From contig NZ_CP011868.1 of the NCBI RefSeq assembly GCF_001294645.1, positions 3,658,001 to 3,722,000 on the forward strand: 64,000 nucleotides of DNA, read 5' to 3'. The notes under the pieces were generated by a model. That model saw only the letters and a list, made by a program, of their open reading frames with translations, did not search any database and had not been told where the DNA came from. The stretch is from Pseudonocardia sp. HH130629-09. GTDB taxonomy: Bacteria > Actinomycetota > Actinomycetes > Mycobacteriales > Pseudonocardiaceae. Position 1 is the first letter of the stretch. Each line of letters opens with the position of its first letter. This document shows, piece by piece, positions 18,477-26,160 of this stretch. The translations under genes were made by a program, and so were the position numbers.

Positions 18477-19411
18477 CCGCCCTGGAGGAGACCGCCGTGA
18501 CCCCCGCCGTCACGACCCCGGCCCTCGACGCGCTCGACGCCCTGGAGTCCGAGGCGATCCACGTGTTCCGCGAGGTCGCCGGCGAGTTCGACCGCCCGGT
18601 GATCCTGTTCTCCGGTGGCAAGGACTCGACGCTGCTGGTGCACCTGGCGATCAAGGCGTTCGCGCCGGCCAAGGTGCCGTTCGGTCTGCTGCACGTCGAC
18701 ACCGGGCACAACTACCCCGAGGTCATCGAGTTCCGGGACCGGGTCGCCGCGCAGTACGGGCTGCGCCTGGACGTCGCCCGTGTCGAGGACTACCTCGCCG
18801 ACGGCCGGCTCGTCGAGCGCGCCGACGGCACCCGCAACCCGCTGCAGACCCAGCCGCTGCTCGACGCGATCGCCGAGCACCGCTTCGACGCCGTGTTCGG
18901 CGGTGGCCGGCGCGACGAGGAGCGCGCCAGGGCCAAGGAGCGGATCATGAGCCTGCGCGACGCGTTCGGCCGCTGGGACCCGCGCAAGCAGCGCCCGGAG
19001 CTGTGGAACCTCTACAACGGACGGCACGCCCCCGGTGAGCACGTCCGCGTGTTCCCGATCTCGAACTGGACCGAGCTCGACGTCTGGCGCTACATCCGGC
19101 GCGAGGGCATCGAGCTGCCGTCGATCTACTACGCGCACGAGCGCGAGGTGTTCCGGCGCGACGGCATGTGGCTCGCCGAGGGTCCCTGGGGCGGAGCGCG
19201 CGACGGCGAGAAGCTGGAGCGCAGGTCGATCCGCTACCGCACGGTGGGCGACGGCTCGTGCACCGGAGCCGTCGAGTCCACCGCCATCACCCTCGACGAG
19301 GTCATCGCCGAGGTCACCGCGTCGCGGCTCACCGAGCGTGGCGCGACCCGGGCCGACGACCGGCTGTCCGAGGCCGCGATGGAGGACCGGAAGAAGGAGG
19401 GCTACTTCTGA
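18473..19411 (+). CDS. cysD: Sulfate adenylyltransferase subunit 2 CysD
   Basis: Catalytic subunit of ATP sulfurylase, making APS from sulfate and ATP. The 312-residue protein has the PP-loop SGGKDST, then HVDTGHNYPE and the FGGGRRDEERAR segment. Start ATG at 18473 overlaps the cysH stop by four bases; an earlier in-frame start inside cysH is not needed. It works as a heterodimer with CysN, whose gene overlaps by one base (TGATG). Confidence 0.97.
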   Translation: MTALEETAVTPAVTTPALDALDALESEAIHVFREVAGEFDRPVILFSGGKDSTLLVHLAIKAFAPAKVPFGLLHVDTGHNYPEVIEFRDRVAAQYGLRLDVARVEDYLADGRLVERADGTRNPLQTQPLLDAIAEHRFDAVFGGGRRDEERARAKERIMSLRDAFGRWDPRKQRPELWNLYNGRHAPGEHVRVFPISNWTELDVWRYIRREGIELPSIYYAHEREVFRRDGMWLAEGPWGGARDGEKLERRSIRYRTVGDGSCTGAVESTAITLDEVIAEVTASRLTERGATRADDRLSEAAMEDRKKEGYF

Positions 19412-20709
19412 TGGTGGACACCGCCACCCCGCGCGACCTGCTGCGCTTCGCCACGGCGGGCTCCGTCGACGACGGCAAGTCCACTCTGGTCGGGCGCCTG
19501 CTCTACGACACGAAGTCGGTGCTGGCCGACCAGATCGAGGCCGTCGAGCGCGCCTCGGTCGACAAGGGGATGTCCACCCCGGACCTGTCGCTGCTCGTCG
19601 ACGGCCTGCGCGCCGAGCGCGAGCAGGGCATCACCATCGACGTCGCCTACCGCTACTTCGGCACGCCGACGCGGGAGTTCGTGCTCGCCGACACCCCGGG
19701 CCACGTGCAGTACACCCGCAACACCGTCACCGGAGCCTCCACCGCGGAGCTGGCGGTGCTGCTGGTCGACGCCCGCAACGGCGTGGTCTCCCAGACCCGC
19801 CGGCACGCCGCGGTGCTGTCGCTGCTGCGCGTCCCGCGTCTGGTCCTGGCGATCAACAAGATCGACCTCATCGAGTACGACGAGGCCAAGATCGCCGACA
19901 TCGAGCGCGAGTTCACCGAGCTCACCCGCTCGCTCGGCTTCGACGACGCCACGGTGCAGGTCATCCCGCTGTCCGCGCTGGTCGGGGACAACGTGGCGTC
20001 CCGCAGCGGGCACACCCCCTGGTACACCGGGCCGACGCTGCTGGAGCACCTGGAGTCGGTCCCGGTCGAGGGCCCGGACACCACGGCCCCGTTCCGGATG
20101 CCGGTCCAGTACGTGATCCGGCCCCGCACGGACGAGCTCCACGACTACCGCGGCTACGCGGGCCAGGTCGCCTCGGGCACCGTCCGTCCGGGCGACGAGG
20201 TCGTCGTCCTGCCCGAGGGGCACCGCACCACCGTCTCCGAGGTCCGGACCTCCGACGGCCCGCTGGCGGCCGCCGGGGCCGGGCTCAGCGTGACGGTGCT
20301 GCTCGCCGACGACATCGACGCCCCCCGCGGCGCCCTGATCGCGGCCGCGTCCGACGTCCCGGAGGTCACCTCCGAGATCGACGCGACGCTGTGCTGGCTG
20401 GCCGAGAAGCCGCTGCTGCCCGGCGCGCGGCTGCTGCTCAAGCACGGCACCCGCACCACCCAGGTGATCGTGGGGACGCTGGGGTCGCGGCTGGACACCG
20501 AGACGGTGTCCTACGCCCCCGCCCCGGAGAAGCTGGAGATCAACGACATCGGACGGGTGTCGCTGCGCGTCGCCGACCCGCTGCCGGTCGACGCCTACGC
20601 CCGCGTCCGCACCACCGGCGGGTTCCTGCTGATCGACCCGCCGACGGGCAACACGCTCGCCGCCGGGCTGGTGGGCGACCCGCTCGCGGCGGTGCCGGCC
20701 GCCGGCTGA
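19411..20709 (+). CDS. cysN: Sulfate adenylyltransferase GTPase subunit CysN
   Basis: GTP hydrolysis by CysN drives APS formation by CysD. The 432-residue protein is EF-Tu-like: P-loop GSVDDGKST, DTPGH, NKID, and three beta domains. It ends without a C-terminal CysC (APS kinase) fusion that many actinobacterial homologues have. This fits the APS-using CysH in the same operon. It is the last gene before the terminator at 20727-20759. Confidence 0.96.
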   Translation: MVDTATPRDLLRFATAGSVDDGKSTLVGRLLYDTKSVLADQIEAVERASVDKGMSTPDLSLLVDGLRAEREQGITIDVAYRYFGTPTREFVLADTPGHVQYTRNTVTGASTAELAVLLVDARNGVVSQTRRHAAVLSLLRVPRLVLAINKIDLIEYDEAKIADIEREFTELTRSLGFDDATVQVIPLSALVGDNVASRSGHTPWYTGPTLLEHLESVPVEGPDTTAPFRMPVQYVIRPRTDELHDYRGYAGQVASGTVRPGDEVVVLPEGHRTTVSEVRTSDGPLAAAGAGLSVTVLLADDIDAPRGALIAAASDVPEVTSEIDATLCWLAEKPLLPGARLLLKHGTRTTQVIVGTLGSRLDTETVSYAPAPEKLEINDIGRVSLRVADPLPVDAYARVRTTGGFLLIDPPTGNTLAAGLVGDPLAAVPAAG

Positions 20710-20726
20710 ACACTCCGCGCCGTCCA

Positions 20727-20759
20727 CGGCCCCCGCATCCGCTCCGGGTGCGGGGGCCG
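20727..20759 (+). terminator. Hairpin terminator after cysN
   Basis: CGGCCCCCGCA at 20727-20737 pairs perfectly with TGCGGGGGCCG at 20749-20759 around an 11-base loop. It sits 17 bp after the cysN stop. There is no U-run, as is common in high-GC actinobacteria. Confidence 0.75.
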
Positions 20760-20820
20760 CGTCGTACCCGGCTCCGCGACGACGACCGCGGCCGAGGGTG
20801 GCAGTGGCGTCGCGACCCGG

Positions 20821-20890
20821 CGGTGATCGCGACGGGGGAGGGGATCGGTGCCCGAACCGGCACCGATCCCCTCGCTGCCGGCGATCACCG
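20821..20890. repeat. Nested 70-nt inverted repeat in the cysN-leader 2 gap
   Basis: An inner perfect 15-bp arm pair (GAGGGGATCGGTGCC at 20838-20852, GGCACCGATCCCCTC at 20859-20873, six-base loop) is enclosed by an outer 10-bp pair (CGGTGATCGC at 20821-20830, GCGATCACCG at 20881-20890). In between are seven unpaired bases on each side. It is too long for a simple second terminator; a structured RNA or a protein-binding palindrome are both possible. The 373-bp gap has no other gene before leader 2. Confidence 0.75.
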
Positions 20891-20908
20891 GGTGGGCGCG
20901 ACGGGGCA

Positions 20909-20920
20909 CGGTGTCCGGAC
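20909..20920 (+). promoter_or_regulatory. CGGTGTCCGGAC motif before leader 2
   Basis: Same 12-mer as at 15736-15747 (inverted) and 22311-22322. It is 163 bp before leader 2. A 9-bp inverted repeat (GCCCGGACA at 20979-20987, TGTCCGGGC at 21006-21014) with a similar GTCCGG core lies between. Confidence 0.35.
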
Positions 20921-21083
20921 CGGCCCCGGTGTGTCGGGTCACAGCCGTGGCCCACGACAGCGATTCGTCCACGCCTCCGCCCGGACATCAGCTGGTCACA
21001 GCAGTTGTCCGGGCACCTTCACCGCGGTCCCGGTCTGCGGACGTCGGCTTGTCGACACCCCGCTCGCGTTCCACCATGGATCG

Positions 21084-21236
21084 GTGACCACCACCGCCAC
21101 GCCCGCCGACCGGGTCCTGTCACCCGGCCGCTCGCAGGCGGATCCGGCGGTGTCCTGGCACCTCGTCGCGCACCTCGAGCGGTTCTGGCCGTCGCGCCGG
21201 CTCGACGCGTTCGACGAGTTCTGTCGCGCTCGCTGA
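21084..21236 (+). CDS. Leader peptide 2 (FWPSRR/DEFC type) before TauE/SafE exporter
   Basis: A 50-codon GTG ORF ending 136 bp before the exporter gene. Its C-terminal half reads WHLVAHLERFWPSRRLDAFD then EFCRAR and matches leader 3 residue by residue in the pattern HL.R..E.FWPSRR..A.DEFC.R. The lone Cys is four residues from the end, as in leader 1. I know of no described family with this motif. Conservation with leader 3 at protein level argues that it is translated. Control of the exporter by cysteine supply is inference. Confidence 0.7.
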   Translation: MTTTATPADRVLSPGRSQADPAVSWHLVAHLERFWPSRRLDAFDEFCRAR

Positions 21237-21372
21237 CCCGTCCCACGGCGCCGAGCGCCACCCCACCACACCACCGGTCACCGTGACCGCGGCCGCCCCG
21301 CCACCCGCGTCCCCCACCGGGACGGGCCGGGGCCCGGGACCGCGTCCACCGGCAGTCCGGGAAGGATCGTCC

Positions 21373-22287
21373 GTGCCCACACTCATCGTCTTCGCCCTCG
21401 TCGGCCTCGCGGCCCAGCTGGTCGACGGCGCGCTCGGCATGGCCTACGGCATCACCTCGACCTCGCTGCTGGTCTTCGCCGGGATCAACCCAGCCACCGC
21501 GAGCGCCTCGGTGCACCTGGCCGAGGTCGGCACCACGCTCGCCTCCGGCGCCTCGCACTGGCGCTTCGGCAACGTCGACTGGAAGCTCGTGCTCAAGCTG
21601 GGCGTGCCGGGTGCGATCGGCGCGTTCCTGGGAGCGACGCTGCTGTCGGCCCTGTCCACCGAGAACGCCGCCCCGTTCATGTCGGGGATCCTGCTCGCCC
21701 TCGGCGTCTACGTCCTGCTGCGCTTCAGTGTGCGGCCGCCGAAGGTCGCCACCGCCCGCACCTCCCCGCACGGCGCCCGGTTCCTGTCCCCGCTCGGCCT
21801 GGTCGCCGGATTCGTCGACGCGTCCGGCGGCGGCGGGTGGGGCCCGGTCTCCACCCCGGCCCTGCTCGGCGCCGGACGGACCGCACCGCGCACCGTCGTC
21901 GGTTCGGTCAGCGCCTCGGAGTTCCTGGTGGCGCTCGCCGCGAGCGCCGGGTTCCTCGTCGGGCTCGGCCACGAGGTGCTCGCCCCCTCCACCATCGGCG
22001 GGCTGCTGATCGGTGGGGTGCTGGCCGCGCCGCTGGCGGCCTGGCTCGTCACCCGAATCCCGACGCCGGTCCTGGGCTCGGCGGTCGGCGGCGTCATCAT
22101 CCTCACCAACGCCCGGACGCTGCTGCGGGCCGCCGACGCGAGCGGTGCGGTGACCGCGGCCGTCTACGCCGTCATCCTCGTGCTGTGGGCGCTGGCGATC
22201 GGTGCGGCGGTCACCCGGCTGCGCCGCAGCCGGACCGAGGACGCGGCGACGCCGGTCGACCAGGAGCAGCCGGTCTCCACCGGCTGA
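21373..22287 (+). CDS. TauE/SafE family sulfite exporter
   Basis: The 304-residue membrane protein has the two-repeat TauE/SafE (DUF81) fold with about eight hydrophobic segments; the repeat motifs are GITSTSLLVFAGINPA and GGGGWGPVSTPALLGAG. GTG at 21373 has GGAAGGA six bases upstream, so longer in-frame readings are rejected. Family members move sulfite or organosulfonates; position after the sulfur operon and a Cys leader supports sulfite export. Direction and substrate are inferred. Confidence 0.88.
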   Translation: MPTLIVFALVGLAAQLVDGALGMAYGITSTSLLVFAGINPATASASVHLAEVGTTLASGASHWRFGNVDWKLVLKLGVPGAIGAFLGATLLSALSTENAAPFMSGILLALGVYVLLRFSVRPPKVATARTSPHGARFLSPLGLVAGFVDASGGGGWGPVSTPALLGAGRTAPRTVVGSVSASEFLVALAASAGFLVGLGHEVLAPSTIGGLLIGGVLAAPLAAWLVTRIPTPVLGSAVGGVIILTNARTLLRAADASGAVTAAVYAVILVLWALAIGAAVTRLRRSRTEDAATPVDQEQPVSTG

Positions 22288-22310
22288 CCTCCCCACGGGC
22301 CGGGCGGATG

Positions 22311-22325
22311 CGGTGTCCGGACACC
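22311..22325 (+). promoter_or_regulatory. Palindromic CGGTGTCCGGAC motif before leader 3
   Basis: GGTGTCCGGACACC (22312-22325) is a perfect 14-bp palindrome containing the 12-mer shared with the regions ahead of leaders 1 and 2. It is 58 bp before leader 3, in a gap with no gene. This copy is the most complete and is the best operator candidate. Confidence 0.45.
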
Positions 22326-22383
22326 CCGTCCGTCCCGTGGGCGACACCTTGTCCGCTTCGTCCCGACGGCGCACGATCGGGCC

Positions 22384-22512
22384 ATGACCGCCCCGGTGTC
22401 CCGTCGCTGCGCGACGCACCCCGCGGTCCTCACGCACCTCGCGCGAGACCGGGAGGAGTTCTGGCCGTCCCGGCGGCCGCACGCCTACGACGAGTTCTGT
22501 CCGCGGTTCTGA
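22384..22512 (+). CDS. Leader peptide 3 (FWPSRR/DEFC type) before YeiH-type exporter
   Basis: A 42-codon ATG ORF. Key part: HLARDREEFWPSRRPHAYDE then FCPRF; it also has an early Cys (SRRCATHP). It is clearly related to leader 2 and lies 64 bp before the mini-ORF and small membrane protein that start the next transcription unit. The duplication of this leader before two different sulfur exporters is strong evidence that both are under the same control. Confidence 0.72.
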   Translation: MTAPVSRRCATHPAVLTHLARDREEFWPSRRPHAYDEFCPRF

Positions 22513-22576
22513 GGCGCGTGGCCCGCCGGGCCACGCGCCGCCGTGTACCCGCAGCCACTCGTCGTGGAGGAACTCC

Positions 22577-22609
22577 ATGTCCCGCACCACCTCCGGGGGC
22601 CACCCGTGA
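22577..22609 (+). CDS. Ten-codon coupled mini-ORF
   Basis: ATG at 22577 is preceded by a strong ribosome site (GGAGG, seven bases upstream) and encodes MSRTTSGGHP before a TGA that overlaps the next GTG (GTGA). The best ribosome binding site in the area thus serves this tiny frame, and the small membrane protein downstream would be translated by coupling. It may be only a ribosome-delivery device. Confidence 0.4.
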   Translation: MSRTTSGGHP

Positions 22610-22782
22610 GCACCCCGTCCGACACCCCGCCCGGCACTCGCGCCGGCACCGAACACGAGCCCGGGGACGTCCCCGCACAGCGGCGCCTCGCCCTGAACGA
22701 GGACTGGGCCGCGACGGTCGTCGGCCTCCTCCTGCTCGTCCTGATCCTGTCCGGGCTCTGGCCGGGGTGGCTGGTCCCGTGA
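22606..22782 (+). CDS. Small single-TM protein coupled to YeiH-type exporter
   Basis: A 58-residue protein: hydrophilic first half, then LNEDWAATVVGLLLLVLILS as the start of one membrane helix ending GLWPGWLVP. Its stop overlaps the exporter GTG by four bases. From memory, some long YeiH-family proteins begin with a similar NEDWWAV... helix, so this could be that N-terminal piece encoded as a separate subunit. This is inference. Confidence 0.7.
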   Translation: MSTPSDTPPGTRAGTEHEPGDVPAQRRLALNEDWAATVVGLLLLVLILSGLWPGWLVP

Positions 22783-23963
22783 CCGACCAGCACGCCGGCC
22801 GACCGGCCGAACCAGGGACCACACCGCCGACCACGCCGCAGACCCAGCCGGAGACCGGGCCCGACTCCGGGACGCAGGCGTCGACCCGCTCCACCCTCCT
22901 GTGGGGGCTCGGCGGAGTCGCGGTCGTCCTCGTCCTCGGCGGACTCGTCCGCTTCCTCGAACAGACCGTCCCGGACGCCGCCGAGGGCACCGCGCTGTCC
23001 GGGATCGCCGACGCGATCGAGTACCCGGTCTACGCGATCGCGCTCGGGCTGCTCGGCAACGTCGTGCTCACCCTGACCGGGCTGCGCGAACGGCTCTCGG
23101 GCGGCTTCCGCACCGAGTTCTTCATCAAGACCGGTCTGGTCCTGCTCGGCGCCTCGATCGACTTCTCGATCATCGTCCGCGCCGCCGGACCGGCCGTGGT
23201 GCAGGCGGTCGTCCTGATCACCGTGGTCTTCGGCTTCACCTGGTGGCTCGCCGGGCGGGCCGGGGTCGACGACAAGCTCCGCGCCCTGCTGGCGTCCGCG
23301 GTGTCCATCTGCGGCGTCAGCGCGGCGATCGCGGCCGCCGGCGCGGTGCAGGCCCGCAAGGAGCAGCTCGCCTACACGGCCAGCCTGGTGATCCTCTTCG
23401 CGCTGCCGTCGATCTTCCTGCTGCCCGCCGCCGTCGGGGCGCTGGGTCTGTCGCCCGCCGCCGCCGGTGCGTGGATCGGCGGCAACATCGACACCACCGC
23501 CGCGGTCAGCGCGGCCGGGGCGATCGTCGGCGAGGAGGCGCTGCAGATCGCGACCATCGTGAAGACCACCCAGAACGCGCTGCTGGGCGTCGTCGCGGTG
23601 GCGCTGACGGCCTACTTCACGCTGAAGGTCGAGCGCAGCGGCTCGGCGGGCCGGCCGGGCCTGCGCGAGTTCTGGGAGCGCTTCCCCAAGTTCGTGCTCG
23701 GGTTCCTCGCCGCCTCGGTGATCGCGACCGTGTTCGTCGCGACCGCCGGCTCCGACGTCGCGAAGCCGCTGATCAGCGACGTCAACGCCTTCCGGACGAC
23801 GTTCCTGATCCTGGCCTTCGTCTCGATCGGCCTGGAGTTCCGGGTGGCACCGCTGCGGGAGGCCGGGTGGCGCCCGATCGGGGTGTTCGCCGCGGCGACC
23901 GGGGTCAACCTGGCCGTCGGCCTCGGACTGGCGGTCCTGCTGTTCTCCGGTCTGACGGTCTGA
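22779..23963 (+). CDS. YeiH family putative sulfate exporter
   Basis: The 394-residue membrane protein belongs to the YeiH/UPF0324 (Cons_hypoth698) family: LGLLGNVVLTLTGL, FFIKTGLVLLGASIDF, SICGVSAAIAAAGAVQARKE, IGGNIDTTAAVSAAG and IATIVKTTQNALLG are visible landmarks; about ten helices. The first 35 residues are a polar P/T-rich tail. GTG start is set by overlap with the small membrane protein. Sulfate or sulfonate export is the family guess, here supported by a sulfur-type leader upstream. Confidence 0.87.
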   Translation: MTDQHAGRPAEPGTTPPTTPQTQPETGPDSGTQASTRSTLLWGLGGVAVVLVLGGLVRFLEQTVPDAAEGTALSGIADAIEYPVYAIALGLLGNVVLTLTGLRERLSGGFRTEFFIKTGLVLLGASIDFSIIVRAAGPAVVQAVVLITVVFGFTWWLAGRAGVDDKLRALLASAVSICGVSAAIAAAGAVQARKEQLAYTASLVILFALPSIFLLPAAVGALGLSPAAAGAWIGGNIDTTAAVSAAGAIVGEEALQIATIVKTTQNALLGVVAVALTAYFTLKVERSGSAGRPGLREFWERFPKFVLGFLAASVIATVFVATAGSDVAKPLISDVNAFRTTFLILAFVSIGLEFRVAPLREAGWRPIGVFAAATGVNLAVGLGLAVLLFSGLTV

Positions 23964-23969
23964 GTCCGG

Positions 23970-24000
23970 GTCCCGCCCGGGGGCACACCCCGGGCGGGAC
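23970..24000. terminator. Bidirectional hairpin terminator
   Basis: GTCCCGCCCGGGG (23970-23982) pairs perfectly over 13 bp with CCCCGGGCGGGAC (23988-24000), loop GCACA. It lies between the convergent ends of the exporter gene and the FAD/NAD(P) gene, six and three bases from their stops. Confidence 0.88.
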
Positions 24001-24003
24001 GGC

Positions 24004-25956
24004 TCAGGCCGCCGGGACGGCGCGGGCCGCGGCGCCGGGCAGGGCCCCCAGCACGGCCCGGGCGACGGCGTCGTTGTAGCGCAGGCTCTGCGCGTTCATC
24101 CCGGGCCGGGTGAACGCCCCCGCGACCTTGACCGTGGTGTGCGGCCCGACCGCGAACCGTCGCTCGTGCACCCCGCCGTCCGCGGTGTGCAGTGCGCCGT
24201 CGGCCGGGCGGACCGACAGCAGTCCGGTGTTGCGCAGCGGGGCGCCGTCGTCGTCGTACAGCACCTCTTCGACGGCCTCACCACGGGCGAGCAGCCCGCC
24301 CAGCAGCCCGTCCACGGTGCGCGAGACGCTCGGGTCGGGCAGCCGGGCGTCGACCAGCACCCGGGAGGTGACCGGCTCCGCACCGGCGAGGGTGGTGCTC
24401 GTGGCGTGGAACCCGTCGGCGTCGACGTCGACGGTCATCCCCGCCCCGAGGAACCGCAGGTACCCGGCACGGGAGAGCGCGAGCATCTGGCGGACCCGGA
24501 ACCCCGGCGGGCCGGAGGCGACGGAGTTGAAGAACGACTGCCACCACGGCAGCTCCCGCGCCCGCGAGCGCGGTGAGAGCACCCCGGCCCCGGCGAGGCG
24601 GGTGGTCTCGGTGTAGACCGACAGCATCGCGACGAACGCGCCCAGGTGCGGGGTGTGCCGCTCGTCCACGTGCTGGCGCAGGTCCTCGGAGATGCGCTCG
24701 CGCACCAGCGGTTGCAGCGTCTCCAGGTCCGGGGCGTGCACGCCGTCGAGCGGCCGGTCCAGCGCGGTGAGGTCGAGGCGGTCGAGCGGGTCCGGCACCA
24801 GCTCGGCAATCAGCGCCGTCTCCTCGGGCGAGCCGTGCGCGACGGCCGCGAAGCGCTCGGCGAACTCGTCCCACCCGGCGCGGACACGGTCGGGGTGGCC
24901 GACGAACAGCTCGTGGTACCAGCCCCAGCCGATCTCCTTCGCCATCAGCGGCCACACCTGGGTGCCGACGTCGACCGGGCCACCGGAGGCGATCAGGGCG
25001 TCGACCACCTCGGGCGTGAGGAACCGCGGCAGCGGCGGACGCCCGCCCCGCAGCTGGTAGTGGGTCTTGGAGTGGTAGGTCGCGCCGCGCGGGGACCCGC
25101 CGACCAGCACCGGCTCCCGCCCGCACGGCTCGTAGCGCAGCCGGTCCGGGTCGGTGTCGTCCGGGTCCGCCACGAAGCGCCCGCCGCGGCCCTCGAACAA
25201 CAGCACCACGAGGTCGACGAACGCCAGCCCCAGCCCGCGGGCCAGCACGGTCTCGCCCGGGGCGATGACCGAGAGGTCGGAGTCCGAGGTCTGCTCGGGT
25301 GGCAGGTAGCGCAGGCCGAGCTCGGCGGCGCGGGCGGCGAGCGCGATCTCGTCGTCGGTGGGGGTGGCGTCGAGGTGCCCGGAGGCCAGGACGACGGCGT
25401 CGCCGCGCAGGACGGTGCCGTCGGCGAGGGTCACGACCTGCCGGCCGTCGGCCTCGTCGAGGGCCTCGGCGGTGCTGCGGTGCACGTGCACCCGCATCCC
25501 GGCCGGCGCCCGCTCGACGACCTCGCGCAGCACCGCGGCGAGGTAGTGGCTCTGCAGCCGCCGCGACGGGAACGTCGACGCCGTGACCTGCGCCAGCTCG
25601 TCGGTGAGCTCCGGACCAAGCCCGGCAACCGGGTCACCGTGCTCGCGCAGGTCCCGTGCCCAGTCCCAGAACGACGGGCCGGGCGCCACCGGGCCGTCGC
25701 AGACGACCGAGTCGTCGGTCCACATCGTGACGTCAGCGGCCATCGAGTTCATCGCGAGCAGCGGAAACTGCGCGTGCCGCCAGATGCGGCCCGCCCCGGC
25801 CGGGAACGGGTCGACGAGGTGGACGTTGACGCCGGGTCCCGCGAGGGCGTCGGGCAGCAGCTCGGGGGCACTCGCGACCATCCGCTCGAGCACGCCGGCC
25901 CCGCGGGGGCCGGCGCCGACGATCACGACGGACGGGGCGTGCGGACTACGGGACAT
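24004..25956 (-). CDS. Large FAD/NAD(P)-binding oxidoreductase under a Cys leader
   Basis: The 650-residue protein starts with a Rossmann motif (VVIVGAGPRGAGVLERM) and belongs to the FAD-NAD(P)-binding (NAD_binding_9) group of large proteins of unknown reaction. Other landmarks are FPLLAMNSMAADVTMW, VLASGHLDATPTDDE and a C-terminal KVAGAFTRPGMNAQS. ATG has AGGAG six bases upstream. A leader ORF ends 39 bp before it. The reaction is unknown; the leader suggests a role in sulfur metabolism or a response to low cysteine. Confidence 0.8.
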   Translation of the reverse strand: MSRSPHAPSVVIVGAGPRGAGVLERMVASAPELLPDALAGPGVNVHLVDPFPAGAGRIWRHAQFPLLAMNSMAADVTMWTDDSVVCDGPVAPGPSFWDWARDLREHGDPVAGLGPELTDELAQVTASTFPSRRLQSHYLAAVLREVVERAPAGMRVHVHRSTAEALDEADGRQVVTLADGTVLRGDAVVLASGHLDATPTDDEIALAARAAELGLRYLPPEQTSDSDLSVIAPGETVLARGLGLAFVDLVVLLFEGRGGRFVADPDDTDPDRLRYEPCGREPVLVGGSPRGATYHSKTHYQLRGGRPPLPRFLTPEVVDALIASGGPVDVGTQVWPLMAKEIGWGWYHELFVGHPDRVRAGWDEFAERFAAVAHGSPEETALIAELVPDPLDRLDLTALDRPLDGVHAPDLETLQPLVRERISEDLRQHVDERHTPHLGAFVAMLSVYTETTRLAGAGVLSPRSRARELPWWQSFFNSVASGPPGFRVRQMLALSRAGYLRFLGAGMTVDVDADGFHATSTTLAGAEPVTSRVLVDARLPDPSVSRTVDGLLGGLLARGEAVEEVLYDDDGAPLRNTGLLSVRPADGALHTADGGVHERRFAVGPHTTVKVAGAFTRPGMNAQSLRYNDAVARAVLGALPGAAARAVPAA

Positions 25957-25995
25957 GGGGCGCTCCTGGGTCGGCGGGCGGAGGGGGACGACCCC

Positions 25996-26067
25996 TCACG
26001 GCGCCCACCGCAGGCGGCACAGGTCGACGTGCCTGCGCCTCACCAGCCGGAGACCCATGGCGTCCAC
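25996..26067 (-). CDS. Leader peptide 4 (RRHVDLC type) before the FAD/NAD(P) gene
   Basis: A 23-codon ORF from GTG at 26067 with GGAG seven bases upstream; an internal ATG at 26058 gives MGLRLVRRRHVDLCRLRWAP. The LRLVRRRHVDL core matches leaders 1 and 5, and a Cys follows it directly. It lies on the minus strand, 39 bp ahead of the large oxidoreductase gene and in the same direction. Same inferred role as leader 1. Confidence 0.78.
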   Translation of the reverse strand: MDAMGLRLVRRRHVDLCRLRWAP

Positions 26068-26160
26068 GGTAGGTCTCCTCCCCGTCCACGGCCACCCGTC
26101 ACGGACCGTTCCCCGGGGTCAACGTCGTGCCGCACCTCTGAGATTCCGGGGCGTGGCCGT

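Noticed and set aside
19411-20709. CysNC fusion with APS kinase
   Set aside because: The protein ends after the third EF-Tu-like domain at 432 residues; no kinase domain follows before the terminator.
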